Source: Actinomycetota bacterium | Lineage (GTDB): Bacteria; Actinomycetota; Actinomycetes; Nanopelagicales; Nanopelagicaceae | Direction of reading: 5' to 3' | NCBI GenBank assembly: GCA_009700405.1 | Contig: WLMD01000075.1 | Span: 1-7,974, forward strand | DNA length: 7,974 nt | Shown: positions 1 to 6,728 of the stretch, piece after piece | How positions within the stretch are numbered: the first letter of the stretch is position 1 | How the letters are laid out: each line of letters opens with the position of its first letter | Made by a program: the position numbers and the translations under genes | The notes under the pieces: generated by a model | What the model saw: the letters and a program-made list of their open reading frames with translations, nothing else | Databases searched by the model: none | What the model was told of the DNA's origin: nothing

Positions 1-494
1 AAACCTAAAACGCCGCCGAACACAGTCAGACCAACTGCTACTGAAAAACCGAGAACACGTGCCAGGTTATGGTCAATATGCCCAATACGAGATAGGACTG
101 TTTCAGTTGCCAATGTAGCTAAGGAAACTAAAACCGTTTCCCATCCAACAAAAACTAAATAGGAAAGTAAACCTGGAACCATATTTCCCTTAACCCCAAA
201 CGCCGCCCGAGATAAAGTCATCGTCGGCGCGTTGGAACGTTTTCCCGCCAAGGAACTTATGCCAACCAAGATAAATGAAAGGACGACACCCAGAACGGCG
301 GCTAAAGCCACCTGAGAAAAAGAAATTCCGAAACCTAAGAAAAACGCTCCATAGGAGAGTGCCAGAAGGGAAACATTAGCCCCGCACCACGGCCAGAAAA
401 GCGAACGAGCCGCACCCGACCTTTCTTCTTCGCGGATAAAATTCGTGCCATTTAGTTCGAGGTTGAGTTCTAGGTTCAGATCAAAATTCGGCAC
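1..494 (-). CDS. NCS1-family nucleobase/purine permease, N-terminal part (runs off left edge)
   Basis: Inner-membrane secondary transporter of the NCS1 family (cytosine, purine, allantoin or hydantoin uptake with H+ or Na+); the substrate cannot be told from this fragment. Read on the minus strand it gives 164 codons. A hydrophilic N-terminus (about residues 1-30) is followed by FWPWCGAN at 33-40, a first membrane helix pair at about 40-80, then APTMTLSRAAFG at 89-100 and a Pro-Gly break leading into VGWET at 116-120. That order (aromatic-Gly-Ala-Asn, then Ser-Arg-x-x-Phe-Gly before a Gly-Trp helix) is typical of NCS1. The GTG start at 494-492 is preceded by AGGGAG (506-501) with a 6-nt spacer. 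Full members are about 400-500 residues, so most of the gene lies outside. It is divergent from the ABC pair. Family is fairly sure, substrate unknown. Confidence 0.85.
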   Translation of the reverse strand, partial: MPNFDLNLELNLELNGTNFIREEERSGAARSLFWPWCGANVSLLALSYGAFFLGFGISFSQVALAAVLGVVLSFILVGISSLAGKRSNAPTMTLSRAAFGVKGNMVPGLLSYLVFVGWETVLVSLATLATETVLSRIGHIDHNLARVLGFSVAVGLTVFGGVLG

Positions 495-594
495 GTAACT
501 CTCCCTATCTTTTTTTCAGATTTTTATAATGTAGGGGCGTAATCCTACTTCGCGGTCTCCTTTAAAGCGCGTCAAGTAGTACCCTGGGCAGCTT
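495..594. promoter_or_regulatory. Divergent intergenic region between permease and ABC exporter, with one TATAAT box
   Basis: This 100-bp gap must hold the promoters of two divergent genes. On the plus strand a perfect TATAAT lies at 525-530, about 65 nt before the exporter start, but I see no good -35 element at 16-18 bp upstream. On the minus strand the best -10 candidate is TACATT (533-528), 34 nt before the permease GTG. GTAGG (531-535) and CCTAC (544-548) could form a small hairpin. The exporter ATG at 595 has no clear Shine-Dalgarno sequence (only GGGCAG nearby). Promoter assignment is weak. Confidence 0.35.
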
Positions 595-2334
595 ATGGAA
601 ACTATATTTGGTCTGCGACGTCGCGATCCCCGCACTCCATTTGACCACGTTCCATTTCATGATCCCGGAAAGCCAAACATTTCTTCAGTCCCTGCATTCC
701 TATTCTGGATAGGCAAGAGTCAATGGTGGATCATTCTGACAGGAACTTTCTTTGGCATCATCGCCTTTTCATGCTTAGCACTCATGCCTGGTTTTCTTGG
801 AAGAGGAATCCAAGCGATTAATGATCACGACCAAGCAGCGGTTAACAAATGGGCACTCATCATCGTAATAATCGGCACTTTGCAATCTCTAGCTGGCGTG
901 ATGCGGCATAGAAGGGCGCTTGGGGGTTGGATTGTCGCTGCCACCCGCCTACAACAAATAATCACACGCAAGGCAGCTTCACTCGGAGCAGATTTGCCTC
1001 GGCTTGTCTCCACCGGGGAAGTAGTTTCAGTAAATAGTAATGATGTCGAACGGGTCGCCCGTGCCTTTGATTTGATACCTCGGCTCACTGGCGCAATTAT
1101 TTCCTTCGTCTTTGTCTCAGTCATGCTCATTAGCGCTTCCCCAACTATCGGTTGGTTAGTTGTTCTAGGCGTGCCTTTGATGAGCCTTGGTATTGCCCCA
1201 GTGATTAAGCCGCTGCAAACGCGCGAAGCCTTTCAAAGAAAGAAGCTCAGTGATGCTTCCAACTTAGCTGCTGACACTGTTGCCGGTCTTCGCGTGTTGC
1301 GCGGAATCGGCGGAGAAGAAACTTTTATTGCACGTTTTAAATTAGCATCGCAAGAAGTAAGGGCAGCTGCTGTAAGGACTGCTCGTATGCGTTCATTTCT
1401 CGAAGGCCTTCAAGTCATCCTCCCTGGCGCTCTCGTGCTAGGTGTTATCTATATCGGCGGAAACATGGTTGCTGCTGGCGACCTTAAAATTGGTGCCCTT
1501 CTCTCCTTTTACGGATATAGCGCATTCCTTGTACTCCCCCTCAAAGTTCTCACTGAAAGCGCTCAAAGAATCACATCCGCTACCGTTTCTGCAAGGCGCG
1601 TAATTAATCTGCTCGCAATCGAATCAATTAATCGTTGGGGAAATAACGAATCTCCAGATACTCGCGCAATCTTGCGCGATGGAATATCCGGGCTTGAAAT
1701 CATGCCTAATGAATTCTTAGCAATTGTTAGCGATAACCCACTTCTGGCCGATGAACTCTGTGATCGACTCGGAGGCTATATCAATGCTGATCAAGTCTAT
1801 TTAGGTAACTTGCCTTTAACCACTTTTTCACGAGATTCCATCCGTACAGCTATTTCTTCGCAGGAGAAAGATCCCGCAATACTCTCTGGAACAATTGGTT
1901 CAATCTTTACTGTTCCACATAGCGGCCGATTGACAATCGATGATGCAATGCAAGCCGCGAGTGCGCAAGATATTCTCGACTCGCTTGAAGGCGAAGGTAT
2001 GAGCGCTGAAGTTGTCGAACGCGGACGCACATTGAGTGGGGGTCAACGCCAACGACTATCCCTTGCTAGAACTCTTTTCGTGGATGCCCCAATAATTGTT
2101 CTTGATGACCCGACAAGCGCGGTCGACTCACATACCGAGGCGCGTATAGCTAGCCGGTTGATGGATATCAGAAATGGTCAGACCACAGTTGTATTCACGA
2201 ATTCTCCATTGATACTAGATAAAGCCAATCGAGTGGTCCTGATGGTCAACGGACGCAAAATCGATGAAGGAGCACACACTCAACTCCTTAAGACATCTCA
2301 AACATATCGAGAATTAGTTACGAGGGGCGCATGA
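595..2334 (+). CDS. ABC exporter half A: permease fused to ATPase domain with degenerate Walker A and H-loop
   Basis: One half of a heterodimeric type I ABC exporter, acting in the inner membrane; the exported compound is unknown. About six membrane helices fall near residues 44-66, 86-103, 165-182, 185-203, 272-292 and 298-316, followed by an ATPase domain at about 355-579. LSGGQRQR at 480-487 is intact, with ERG just before it and SAVD (508-511) as D-loop. The phosphate-binding loop is not: at 378-389 the chain reads VSDNPLLADELC, with no GxxGxGKS. No A-loop tyrosine is visible before it. Walker B ends LDD (503-505) with Asp for the catalytic Glu, and the switch His is Asn536. Alone it should not hydrolyse ATP. 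At 579 residues the length is normal and the frame is open, so this is not a pseudogene. ATG 595 is the first start after an in-frame TAG at 577. It overlaps the next gene by ATGA. Confidence 0.93.
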   Translation: METIFGLRRRDPRTPFDHVPFHDPGKPNISSVPAFLFWIGKSQWWIILTGTFFGIIAFSCLALMPGFLGRGIQAINDHDQAAVNKWALIIVIIGTLQSLAGVMRHRRALGGWIVAATRLQQIITRKAASLGADLPRLVSTGEVVSVNSNDVERVARAFDLIPRLTGAIISFVFVSVMLISASPTIGWLVVLGVPLMSLGIAPVIKPLQTREAFQRKKLSDASNLAADTVAGLRVLRGIGGEETFIARFKLASQEVRAAAVRTARMRSFLEGLQVILPGALVLGVIYIGGNMVAAGDLKIGALLSFYGYSAFLVLPLKVLTESAQRITSATVSARRVINLLAIESINRWGNNESPDTRAILRDGISGLEIMPNEFLAIVSDNPLLADELCDRLGGYINADQVYLGNLPLTTFSRDSIRTAISSQEKDPAILSGTIGSIFTVPHSGRLTIDDAMQAASAQDILDSLEGEGMSAEVVERGRTLSGGQRQRLSLARTLFVDAPIIVLDDPTSAVDSHTEARIASRLMDIRNGQTTVVFTNSPLILDKANRVVLMVNGRKIDEGAHTQLLKTSQTYRELVTRGA

Positions 2335-4172
2335 AAGGAAAAATTGCCACAGATCAATATCTTCCACCCAGTGCATTCCCCTCCCCACCCAAACGTTCGC
2401 AGAGGGTGCCGAAGGATTTTGGCCTAGGCAGAGCCTCCTCTCGATTGCCTATTGCCAAGGCGTCCACCGTTAATCGTGAGATGTATACCTTGGTTATGAA
2501 ACACCGTCGTGGCTTCTACGTTGTTGCTGCTCTTCAGTTAATTACCGCTGGTTGCGCGCTGGTTTCACCTCGTGTCTTTGGAAATCTTTTAGGAACGCTA
2601 AGTTCAGATCCTAAGCACGCTCACATTCTGCAGGCGGTACTCATAGCTGGCAGCGCACTTGTAGTGCAAACAATATTTGCTTACTGGACTCGTGTTAAGG
2701 CATCGATACTTGGTGAATTCGTTCTCTCTTCCTTACGTGAGCGATTCCTGGAACGCGTAGTTGAACTTCCTCCTAACGTAGTTGAACGAGCCGGAAGCGG
2801 CGAGCTATTAAGTCGAACAACTACAGATATCGACCACATTCAATGGGCGGTAAGAGACGCAGTTCCAATCATCACAATCTGTCTCGTATCCTTAACTTCC
2901 ATTCTCGTTGCCATCGGCTTCACCGCTCCCATATTTATCGCCGCTGTATTAATTGGTATGCCACTTATTTTCGTAGCGACTCGACGTTATCTCCGTCGCT
3001 CGCCTCAGGCATATCGCACTGAAGCATCCTCTTACGCACTCATGAACTCGATCCTTGTAGAAACTGCAGAGTCTGGACGCACCATCGAATCACTGCGCCT
3101 AGGCGATGACAGGGTTGAAAGAAGTGATGCGGCGTTAGCTCGTTGGATTGAATGGGAACGCTACACATTACGATTGCGATGCCAGTGGTTTCCTTTTGTG
3201 GAAGCCGGTTACATATTCCCCCTAGCTGTTGTCTTGCTTGTTGGGTCGCATTTTTTTAATTTGGGCACTCTCACTATTGCCCAAATCACAACATGTCTTC
3301 TTTACTCTCAAATGATGATTGATCCGTTAGAAGGACTGCTCTGGTGGATTGATGAATTGCAAGGTGGGAAAGCATCTCTTTCTCGATTGCTCGGTATCCA
3401 TGAAGTAGACGAGAGAGAGATCAAGGATTCTGACCCTGTGGGATTTGAGGTCAAGGGTGAAGATATTCATTATGGCTACAAGAGCGGCAGGGATGTACTT
3501 AAAGGAATTTCATTCCTTGTAGAACCAGGCACTCGCGTTGCAATCGTTGGTCCATCGGGCGCAGGTAAATCTACCCTCGGAAAATTGCTAGCTGGAATAC
3601 AAGCGCCTGGCTCTGGAACTCTTACTGTTGGCCAGAGCGAAATTGGATACTTGCCCGTTGAAAAAGCGCGTCGCCACGTTGCCCTTGTTACGCAAGAGCA
3701 TCATATTTTTGTTGGCACCCTTGCCGAAAATGTGACACTCGCACGCCCGAGCGCCACCGCCGAGGAAATTTGGGGCGCACTCATAGCCGTCGATGCCGAG
3801 GTTTGGGCCAAGGAATTACCGGAGGGTCTAGATACTCTCGTTGGTACCGGTGGAACCAAATTGCTCGCGACTCAATCGCAACAAATCGCATTAGCGCGCT
3901 TGGTATTGGCAGATCCTCATACTCTAATTTTGGATGAAGCTACTTCCCTCTTAGACCAACGTGCTGCGCGACATTTGGAATCATCACTATCTAAAGTGCT
4001 TGAAGGAAGAACTGTCATCGCCATCGCACATCGTCTACAGACAGCTCACGACGCAGACATAATCGCTGTAATCGAAGATGGAAAAATCACTGAATGGGGT
4101 TCGCATCAAGAACTCATGAGCGCAGACGGAGCATATGCGCAATTGTGGAAGTCCTGGAGAGATGAAACTTAA
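2331..4172 (+). CDS. ABC exporter half B: permease fused to catalytic ATPase domain with lost LSGGQ signature
   Basis: Partner half of the exporter. A long, basic and Pro-rich cytoplasmic N-terminus (1-55) precedes about six membrane helices near 59-80, 98-117, 177-197, 199-217, 288-306 and 311-330. The ATPase domain (about 372-613) has an A-loop tyrosine near 381-383, Walker A GPSGAGKS (407-414), Q-loop Gln455, Walker B TLILDE (531-536) with the catalytic Glu, D-loop SLLD (539-542) and switch His567. Where LSGGQ should be it reads LATQSQQ (512-518). It therefore supplies the catalytic half-site and needs the LSGGQ of half A. The ATG at 2331 overlaps the previous stop (ATGA) and GAGGGG (2322-2327) lies just upstream, so translation is probably coupled. 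Its stop overlaps the stop of the convergent SulP gene. Substrate unknown; drug, lipid or peptide export are all possible. Confidence 0.93.
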   Translation: MKGKIATDQYLPPSAFPSPPKRSQRVPKDFGLGRASSRLPIAKASTVNREMYTLVMKHRRGFYVVAALQLITAGCALVSPRVFGNLLGTLSSDPKHAHILQAVLIAGSALVVQTIFAYWTRVKASILGEFVLSSLRERFLERVVELPPNVVERAGSGELLSRTTTDIDHIQWAVRDAVPIITICLVSLTSILVAIGFTAPIFIAAVLIGMPLIFVATRRYLRRSPQAYRTEASSYALMNSILVETAESGRTIESLRLGDDRVERSDAALARWIEWERYTLRLRCQWFPFVEAGYIFPLAVVLLVGSHFFNLGTLTIAQITTCLLYSQMMIDPLEGLLWWIDELQGGKASLSRLLGIHEVDEREIKDSDPVGFEVKGEDIHYGYKSGRDVLKGISFLVEPGTRVAIVGPSGAGKSTLGKLLAGIQAPGSGTLTVGQSEIGYLPVEKARRHVALVTQEHHIFVGTLAENVTLARPSATAEEIWGALIAVDAEVWAKELPEGLDTLVGTGGTKLLATQSQQIALARLVLADPHTLILDEATSLLDQRAARHLESSLSKVLEGRTVIAIAHRLQTAHDADIIAVIEDGKITEWGSHQELMSADGAYAQLWKSWRDET

Positions 4173-5443
4173 GCTCGCTTACTCTTTTTCACAATGAAAT
4201 ATAGACAAATCCCAATTCCAATTCCCCAGATCAAATCTATTGCCAAGGTACAAACCGCTGTAACGATCAGAACTGCAGCTTCGCTTTTCGTCGTCCTAAG
4301 AGATTCACGCAACGAAGTTGGATTAAGAATCCGATAACTGGTTCCGAGTAAAACACCTGCAATCGCTGCAGCAGGTATCTGGCTCACCCAGGGTGCCGCA
4401 ACCAGGGCTACAAATAAAAGAACAATCGCATGAATCACAGAAGCAATGCGCGTGCGTGCACGTGCCCGTACGTTGACACTTGTTCTGGCTATCGCACCAG
4501 TTGCAGGCATACCTCCAAAGATTGAGGAAGTGGCAGTAGCAAGACCTTGTCCGAGCAGCTCGCGGTTTGGAGAATAGTGGTGTTCTTTGGATACGTGGGC
4601 GAGACCATCTGCTACTCGCGCAGATAAAAGCGACTCTATAGCGCAAAGAAGAGCAATGAGAAAAGCTGGCCAGAGCAGATGCGATATATCGGCGATGGAG
4701 ATATCTCCCCCAGCCCATGTACCAACACTTCGTGGAATTTCACCAATGGTATTAACAGATAGAGAAAACATTCGAACAACTATCAACGAAAAAACAATTG
4801 CGATGAAACTAGCGGGAATATGGATCCGAATGTGCAACTTTCGAGAAAGTGGCGGATACCCGAATTTAACAAACAGCGTCAGCGCTACCACTGCCAGTGT
4901 TTGCCATTGAATTTGTGCATGCAGGGCGTTACTTATCGTTCTCCAGGCAACAACAAGAGAGCGATCACCTTCGGCTTTCGCAATTCCAAAAGCCAACGGC
5001 AACTGTTGCAGGGCAATAACACAAGCAATTCCGACAGTAAATCCTTCAACTACCGCCCAGGGTACTCGGTTGATTATTACCCCAAAGCGCAAAATTGCCA
5101 TTGCCATCACCATTACTCCTGCAATAAGACCAAGAAGGGGAATAGCTCGAACACCGTAGGTGTGAATGATGGGTAAGAGCACAACTGTCATTGCTCCCGT
5201 TGGTCCGCTCACTTGATAATTGGAGCCACCAAATAATGCCGCTAAGAAACCAGCAATTATTGCTGTGGTAAGTCCAGCCGCAGGCGACATTCCTGAAGTA
5301 ATTCCAAATCCCAAAGCAAGTGGGAGCGCTACTACAGCAACGGTGACGCCAGCAATTGCATCAGCAGTCAAACTCTTGCGATCAAAATGATAATCCGAAC
5401 GCTTTGGCAACAAACTCTTACTCAAGAATAATCCTTCTTTCAT
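4169..5443 (-). CDS. SulP-family anion transporter lacking a STAS domain
   Basis: Inner-membrane anion carrier of the SulP/SLC26 family (sulfate, bicarbonate or related anions; not decidable here). The 424 residues are nearly all membrane helices. Family marks are AGVTVAVVALPLALGFG (31-47), VSGPTGAMTV (78-87), AIESLLSARVADG (268-280) with an acidic residue in the helix, and GGMPATGAIARTSVN (310-324). The protein ends in a short basic tail (KKSKRA) where most bacterial members carry a cytoplasmic STAS domain of roughly 100 or more residues. The reading frame closes normally, so this is a naturally short form, not a frameshift. The ATG at 5443 has no Shine-Dalgarno. AGAAGGA at 5438-5432, six bases before a TTG at 5425-5423, makes that TTG a real alternative that trims six residues. 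It lies 70 bp after the CopC gene but has its own likely promoter. Its stop overlaps that of ABC half B. Confidence 0.9.
   Translation of the reverse strand: MKEGLFLSKSLLPKRSDYHFDRKSLTADAIAGVTVAVVALPLALGFGITSGMSPAAGLTTAIIAGFLAALFGGSNYQVSGPTGAMTVVLLPIIHTYGVRAIPLLGLIAGVMVMAMAILRFGVIINRVPWAVVEGFTVGIACVIALQQLPLAFGIAKAEGDRSLVVAWRTISNALHAQIQWQTLAVVALTLFVKFGYPPLSRKLHIRIHIPASFIAIVFSLIVVRMFSLSVNTIGEIPRSVGTWAGGDISIADISHLLWPAFLIALLCAIESLLSARVADGLAHVSKEHHYSPNRELLGQGLATATSSIFGGMPATGAIARTSVNVRARARTRIASVIHAIVLLFVALVAAPWVSQIPAAAIAGVLLGTSYRILNPTSLRESLRTTKSEAAVLIVTAVCTLAIDLIWGIGIGICLYFIVKKSKRA
5432..5438 (-). promoter_or_regulatory. Shine-Dalgarno AGAAGGA inside the SulP reading frame, pointing to a TTG start at 5425
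   Basis: On the minus strand AGAAGGA is followed after 6 nt by TTG (5425-5423). The upstream ATG (5443-5441) has only GCAGTAGAACTGT before it, which does not pair with the 16S tail. The spacing is ideal for the TTG, while the ATG is the more usual start codon. Both give a complete first membrane segment, so the sequence alone does not settle it. Confidence 0.5.
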
Positions 5444-5461
5444 ACAGTTCTACTGCAAAAC

Positions 5462-5491
5462 GTGGATATCGATGACGCTAATTATATCCAC
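5462..5491. repeat. Inverted repeat GTGGATAT-N14-ATATCCAC over the SulP promoter, possible operator
   Basis: Perfect 8-bp arms at 5462-5469 and 5484-5491, with arm centres 22 bp apart (two helical turns). One arm covers the TATAAT box of the SulP gene and the other lies just downstream of the expected transcript start. This is the geometry of a dimeric repressor site. A hairpin at the 5' end of the transcript is less likely, because one arm would mostly precede the start. The protein that would bind is unknown. Confidence 0.45.
5481..5486 (-). promoter_or_regulatory. Probable -10 box (TATAAT) of the SulP gene
   Basis: Perfect TATAAT on the minus strand in the 70-bp gap after the CopC stop, predicting a transcript start near 5474 and a leader of about 30 nt to the ATG. 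No convincing -35 is visible 16-18 bp upstream. The box sits inside one arm of an inverted repeat. Confidence 0.55.
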
Positions 5492-5513
5492 TTCTACAAC
5501 AAATAACTCACTC

Positions 5514-6008
5514 CTAAATCATTCGCCATCCCGAGGCACATCGTGGATTCATGGCTGTGACTTTGATCTTCTTCTTCGTCTTGATGCAAGTAATAGTTTT
5601 TTTGGCAGCCGGTGTTGTTACCGCTTTGGCTGATACTGACCCTACTACGGTGAAGAAATAATCACCTTCAATCGGATGACCATCTTCAGAAACGACTCGA
5701 TAATTAACATGAATCCGTCCTGTCGTCCGCACCGGTTTTAGACTTATAGTCAACCGAGCGCCACCGACGATGGAGTCATTCTGGTCGATCTGATTCCCCT
5801 GCGAATCGCGCACAATAATAAGGTTGGTTCGTTCGTCGCCGATAGTTATCAAATTTCCGTCAAATTCAATTCGCACTTTTTCAGGAAGCACTTGAACTTT
5901 CGCATTCGATTTAGGAATGGTTTCAACTAACTGAGCATGTGCCTCAGCTCCTGGTATGCCTAACGACAAACAAAGACCGATTGCACACATTATTCGCTTG
6001 ATCTTCAC
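5514..6008 (-). CDS. copC: Secreted CopC-domain copper-binding protein with a basic Cys-containing tail
   Basis: Exported copper-binding protein of the CopC family (copper delivery, storage or resistance outside the membrane). Numbering here is from the upstream GTG at 6014. A signal peptide (about 1-25) ends in AEA, so the mature chain begins with His26 (HAQLVETIPKSNA), the expected N-terminal copper ligand. The beta-sandwich follows, closing with NYRVVSEDGHPIEGDYFF (104-121), whose Asp111 and His113 match the conserved end motif. After it comes a tail (about 128-166), Lys-rich with Cys143 and Cys159, in place of the C-terminal membrane helix seen in many actinobacterial homologues. Start choice: GAGGAG (6022-6017) is 8 nt from the GTG at 6008 but only 2 nt from the GTG at 6014, so 6008 is preferred. 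The gene is 83 bp downstream of YcnI on the same strand. Confidence 0.88.
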   Translation of the reverse strand: MKIKRIMCAIGLCLSLGIPGAEAHAQLVETIPKSNAKVQVLPEKVRIEFDGNLITIGDERTNLIIVRDSQGNQIDQNDSIVGGARLTISLKPVRTTGRIHVNYRVVSEDGHPIEGDYFFTVVGSVSAKAVTTPAAKKTITCIKTKKKIKVTAMNPRCASGWRMI

Positions 6009-6016
6009 GAGCACTG

Positions 6017-6022
6017 CTCCTC
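6017..6022 (-). promoter_or_regulatory. Shine-Dalgarno GAGGAG that decides the CopC start
   Basis: GAGGAG on the minus strand lies 2 nt before the GTG at 6014 and 8 nt before the GTG at 6008 in the same frame. Normal spacing favours 6008; the difference is two residues at the signal peptide N-terminus. Confidence 0.65.
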
Positions 6023-6043
6023 ACTTAGAGATTCGATGAGAAA

Positions 6044-6091
6044 GTAGCTCGAGGACTTCATGTGATGAGATCCCCGAGCTACCGCTCTCGG
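6044..6091 (-). promoter_or_regulatory. Two mutually exclusive hairpins between the YcnI and CopC genes
   Basis: Directly after the YcnI stop the minus-strand transcript can form CCGAG-8 nt-CTCGG (6091-6074). Alternatively it can form the longer GTAGCTCG / CGAGCTAC pair (6082-6075 with 6051-6044, 23-nt loop), followed by TTTCTC. The two share bases 6075-6078, so only one can form at a time. This could be an attenuating terminator, a processing site, or chance in a short intercistronic gap. Confidence 0.35.
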
Positions 6092-6649
6092 CTACTTAGT
6101 AGTTATAGAAGGAGCTGGACCGAATTCACTATCCTCGGTTGCAGCCTTTGTCGATCCATCGGTGATTATCCAACGAAGGAAGAGGGGCTTCTTGGCCCCT
6201 GCAACAATTGGCCCAAAACAAGTCTGGGTCGTTTCTAGATTAATCTTTTGAGCAACCTTGTTCCATGTGACTTTCATACCGAAGTCATAGAAAGTGCCAT
6301 CATCAATAGCCCAGTATCGAGAACGTGCTGTCCAAGTCACCGTATAGAAATCAGGGGTTCCGGCAACATCGACAGTCGCTGATGGGATAACTGTTGACTT
6401 GAACCCTTGGTGGAATTCTGGCGTGGGTTTACCAGCAGAAGCAGGCACTTTGACTGAGAAGATACTTGTTCCGTATTTGATTGCTTTGTATGTGCAACCA
6501 TGACCCAGGCTCATCCAAATGCGGCTAGAGGCGCCTGCAAGGTCAGAATATCCCTTGAGTTGAACTGAAACATGAGCGCTAGCAGGTGAGACTGAGACAC
6601 CCATAGCAAGTGCTGACACGACCATAACTGTGAGAATTTTTCGTTTCAT
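6092..6649 (-). CDS. YcnI-like (DUF1775) secreted copper-associated protein
   Basis: Exported protein of the DUF1775/YcnI family, found beside CopC-type genes and shown for Bacillus YcnI to bind Cu(II) through the N-terminal histidine of the mature chain. A signal peptide (1-25: Lys/Arg start, hydrophobic core, ASA cleavage) leaves His26 first (HVSVQ). Further family marks are the GHGCTY segment (49-54) with Cys52, which may pair with Cys144, the VKVPASAGKPTPEFHQGF stretch (66-83), and several Trp residues (106, 113, 129, 160). At 185 residues it lacks the C-terminal membrane helix present in many homologues, so it is probably free in the cell wall space. ATG 6649 has AAGGA (6660-6656) at 6 nt. 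It follows the His-rich membrane protein gene and precedes CopC. Family assignment is good; the exact copper role is inferred. Confidence 0.85.
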   Translation of the reverse strand: MKRKILTVMVVSALAMGVSVSPASAHVSVQLKGYSDLAGASSRIWMSLGHGCTYKAIKYGTSIFSVKVPASAGKPTPEFHQGFKSTVIPSATVDVAGTPDFYTVTWTARSRYWAIDDGTFYDFGMKVTWNKVAQKINLETTQTCFGPIVAGAKKPLFLRWIITDGSTKAATEDSEFGPAPSITTK

Positions 6650-6693
6650 GATTTTTCCTTTTTAGTTTGCGAGCAATCCGCATTTCATGGCAG

Positions 6694-6728
6694 GAAAAAC
6701 AGAATAACTATGCGGGTGTCGTTATTCT
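6694..6728 (-). terminator. Hairpin plus T-run directly after the His-rich membrane protein gene, possible weak terminator
   Basis: On the minus strand AGAATAAC (6728-6721), a 12-nt loop and GTTATTCT (6708-6701) form a perfect 8-bp stem, followed by GTTTTT (6700-6695). The stem starts at the stop codon. It is A+T-rich and hence weak, so partial read-through into the YcnI gene is plausible. As DNA it could also be an operator, since the arm centres are 20 bp apart, upstream of YcnI. Confidence 0.45.

Noticed and set aside
531..548. GTAGG-8-CCTAC hairpin as a terminator or riboswitch
   Set aside because: Only five base pairs, no T-run and no recognisable RNA family; probably chance.
1726..1761. 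ABC half A as a pseudogene because Walker A is missing
   Set aside because: The frame is intact over 579 codons, LSGGQ is perfect, and the partner lacks precisely the complementary motif. This is specialisation, not decay.
825..2030. Two minus-strand open frames (825-1130 and 1797-2030) within ABC half A
   Set aside because: Antisense shadows; half A has a continuous conserved exporter fold across both.
4323..5176. Three overlapping open frames (4323-4718 minus, 4587-4910 plus, 4820-5176 plus) within the SulP region
   Set aside because: Alternative-frame shadows of SulP; polar, Cys- or Arg-rich low-plausibility products, while the SulP frame has conserved motifs throughout.
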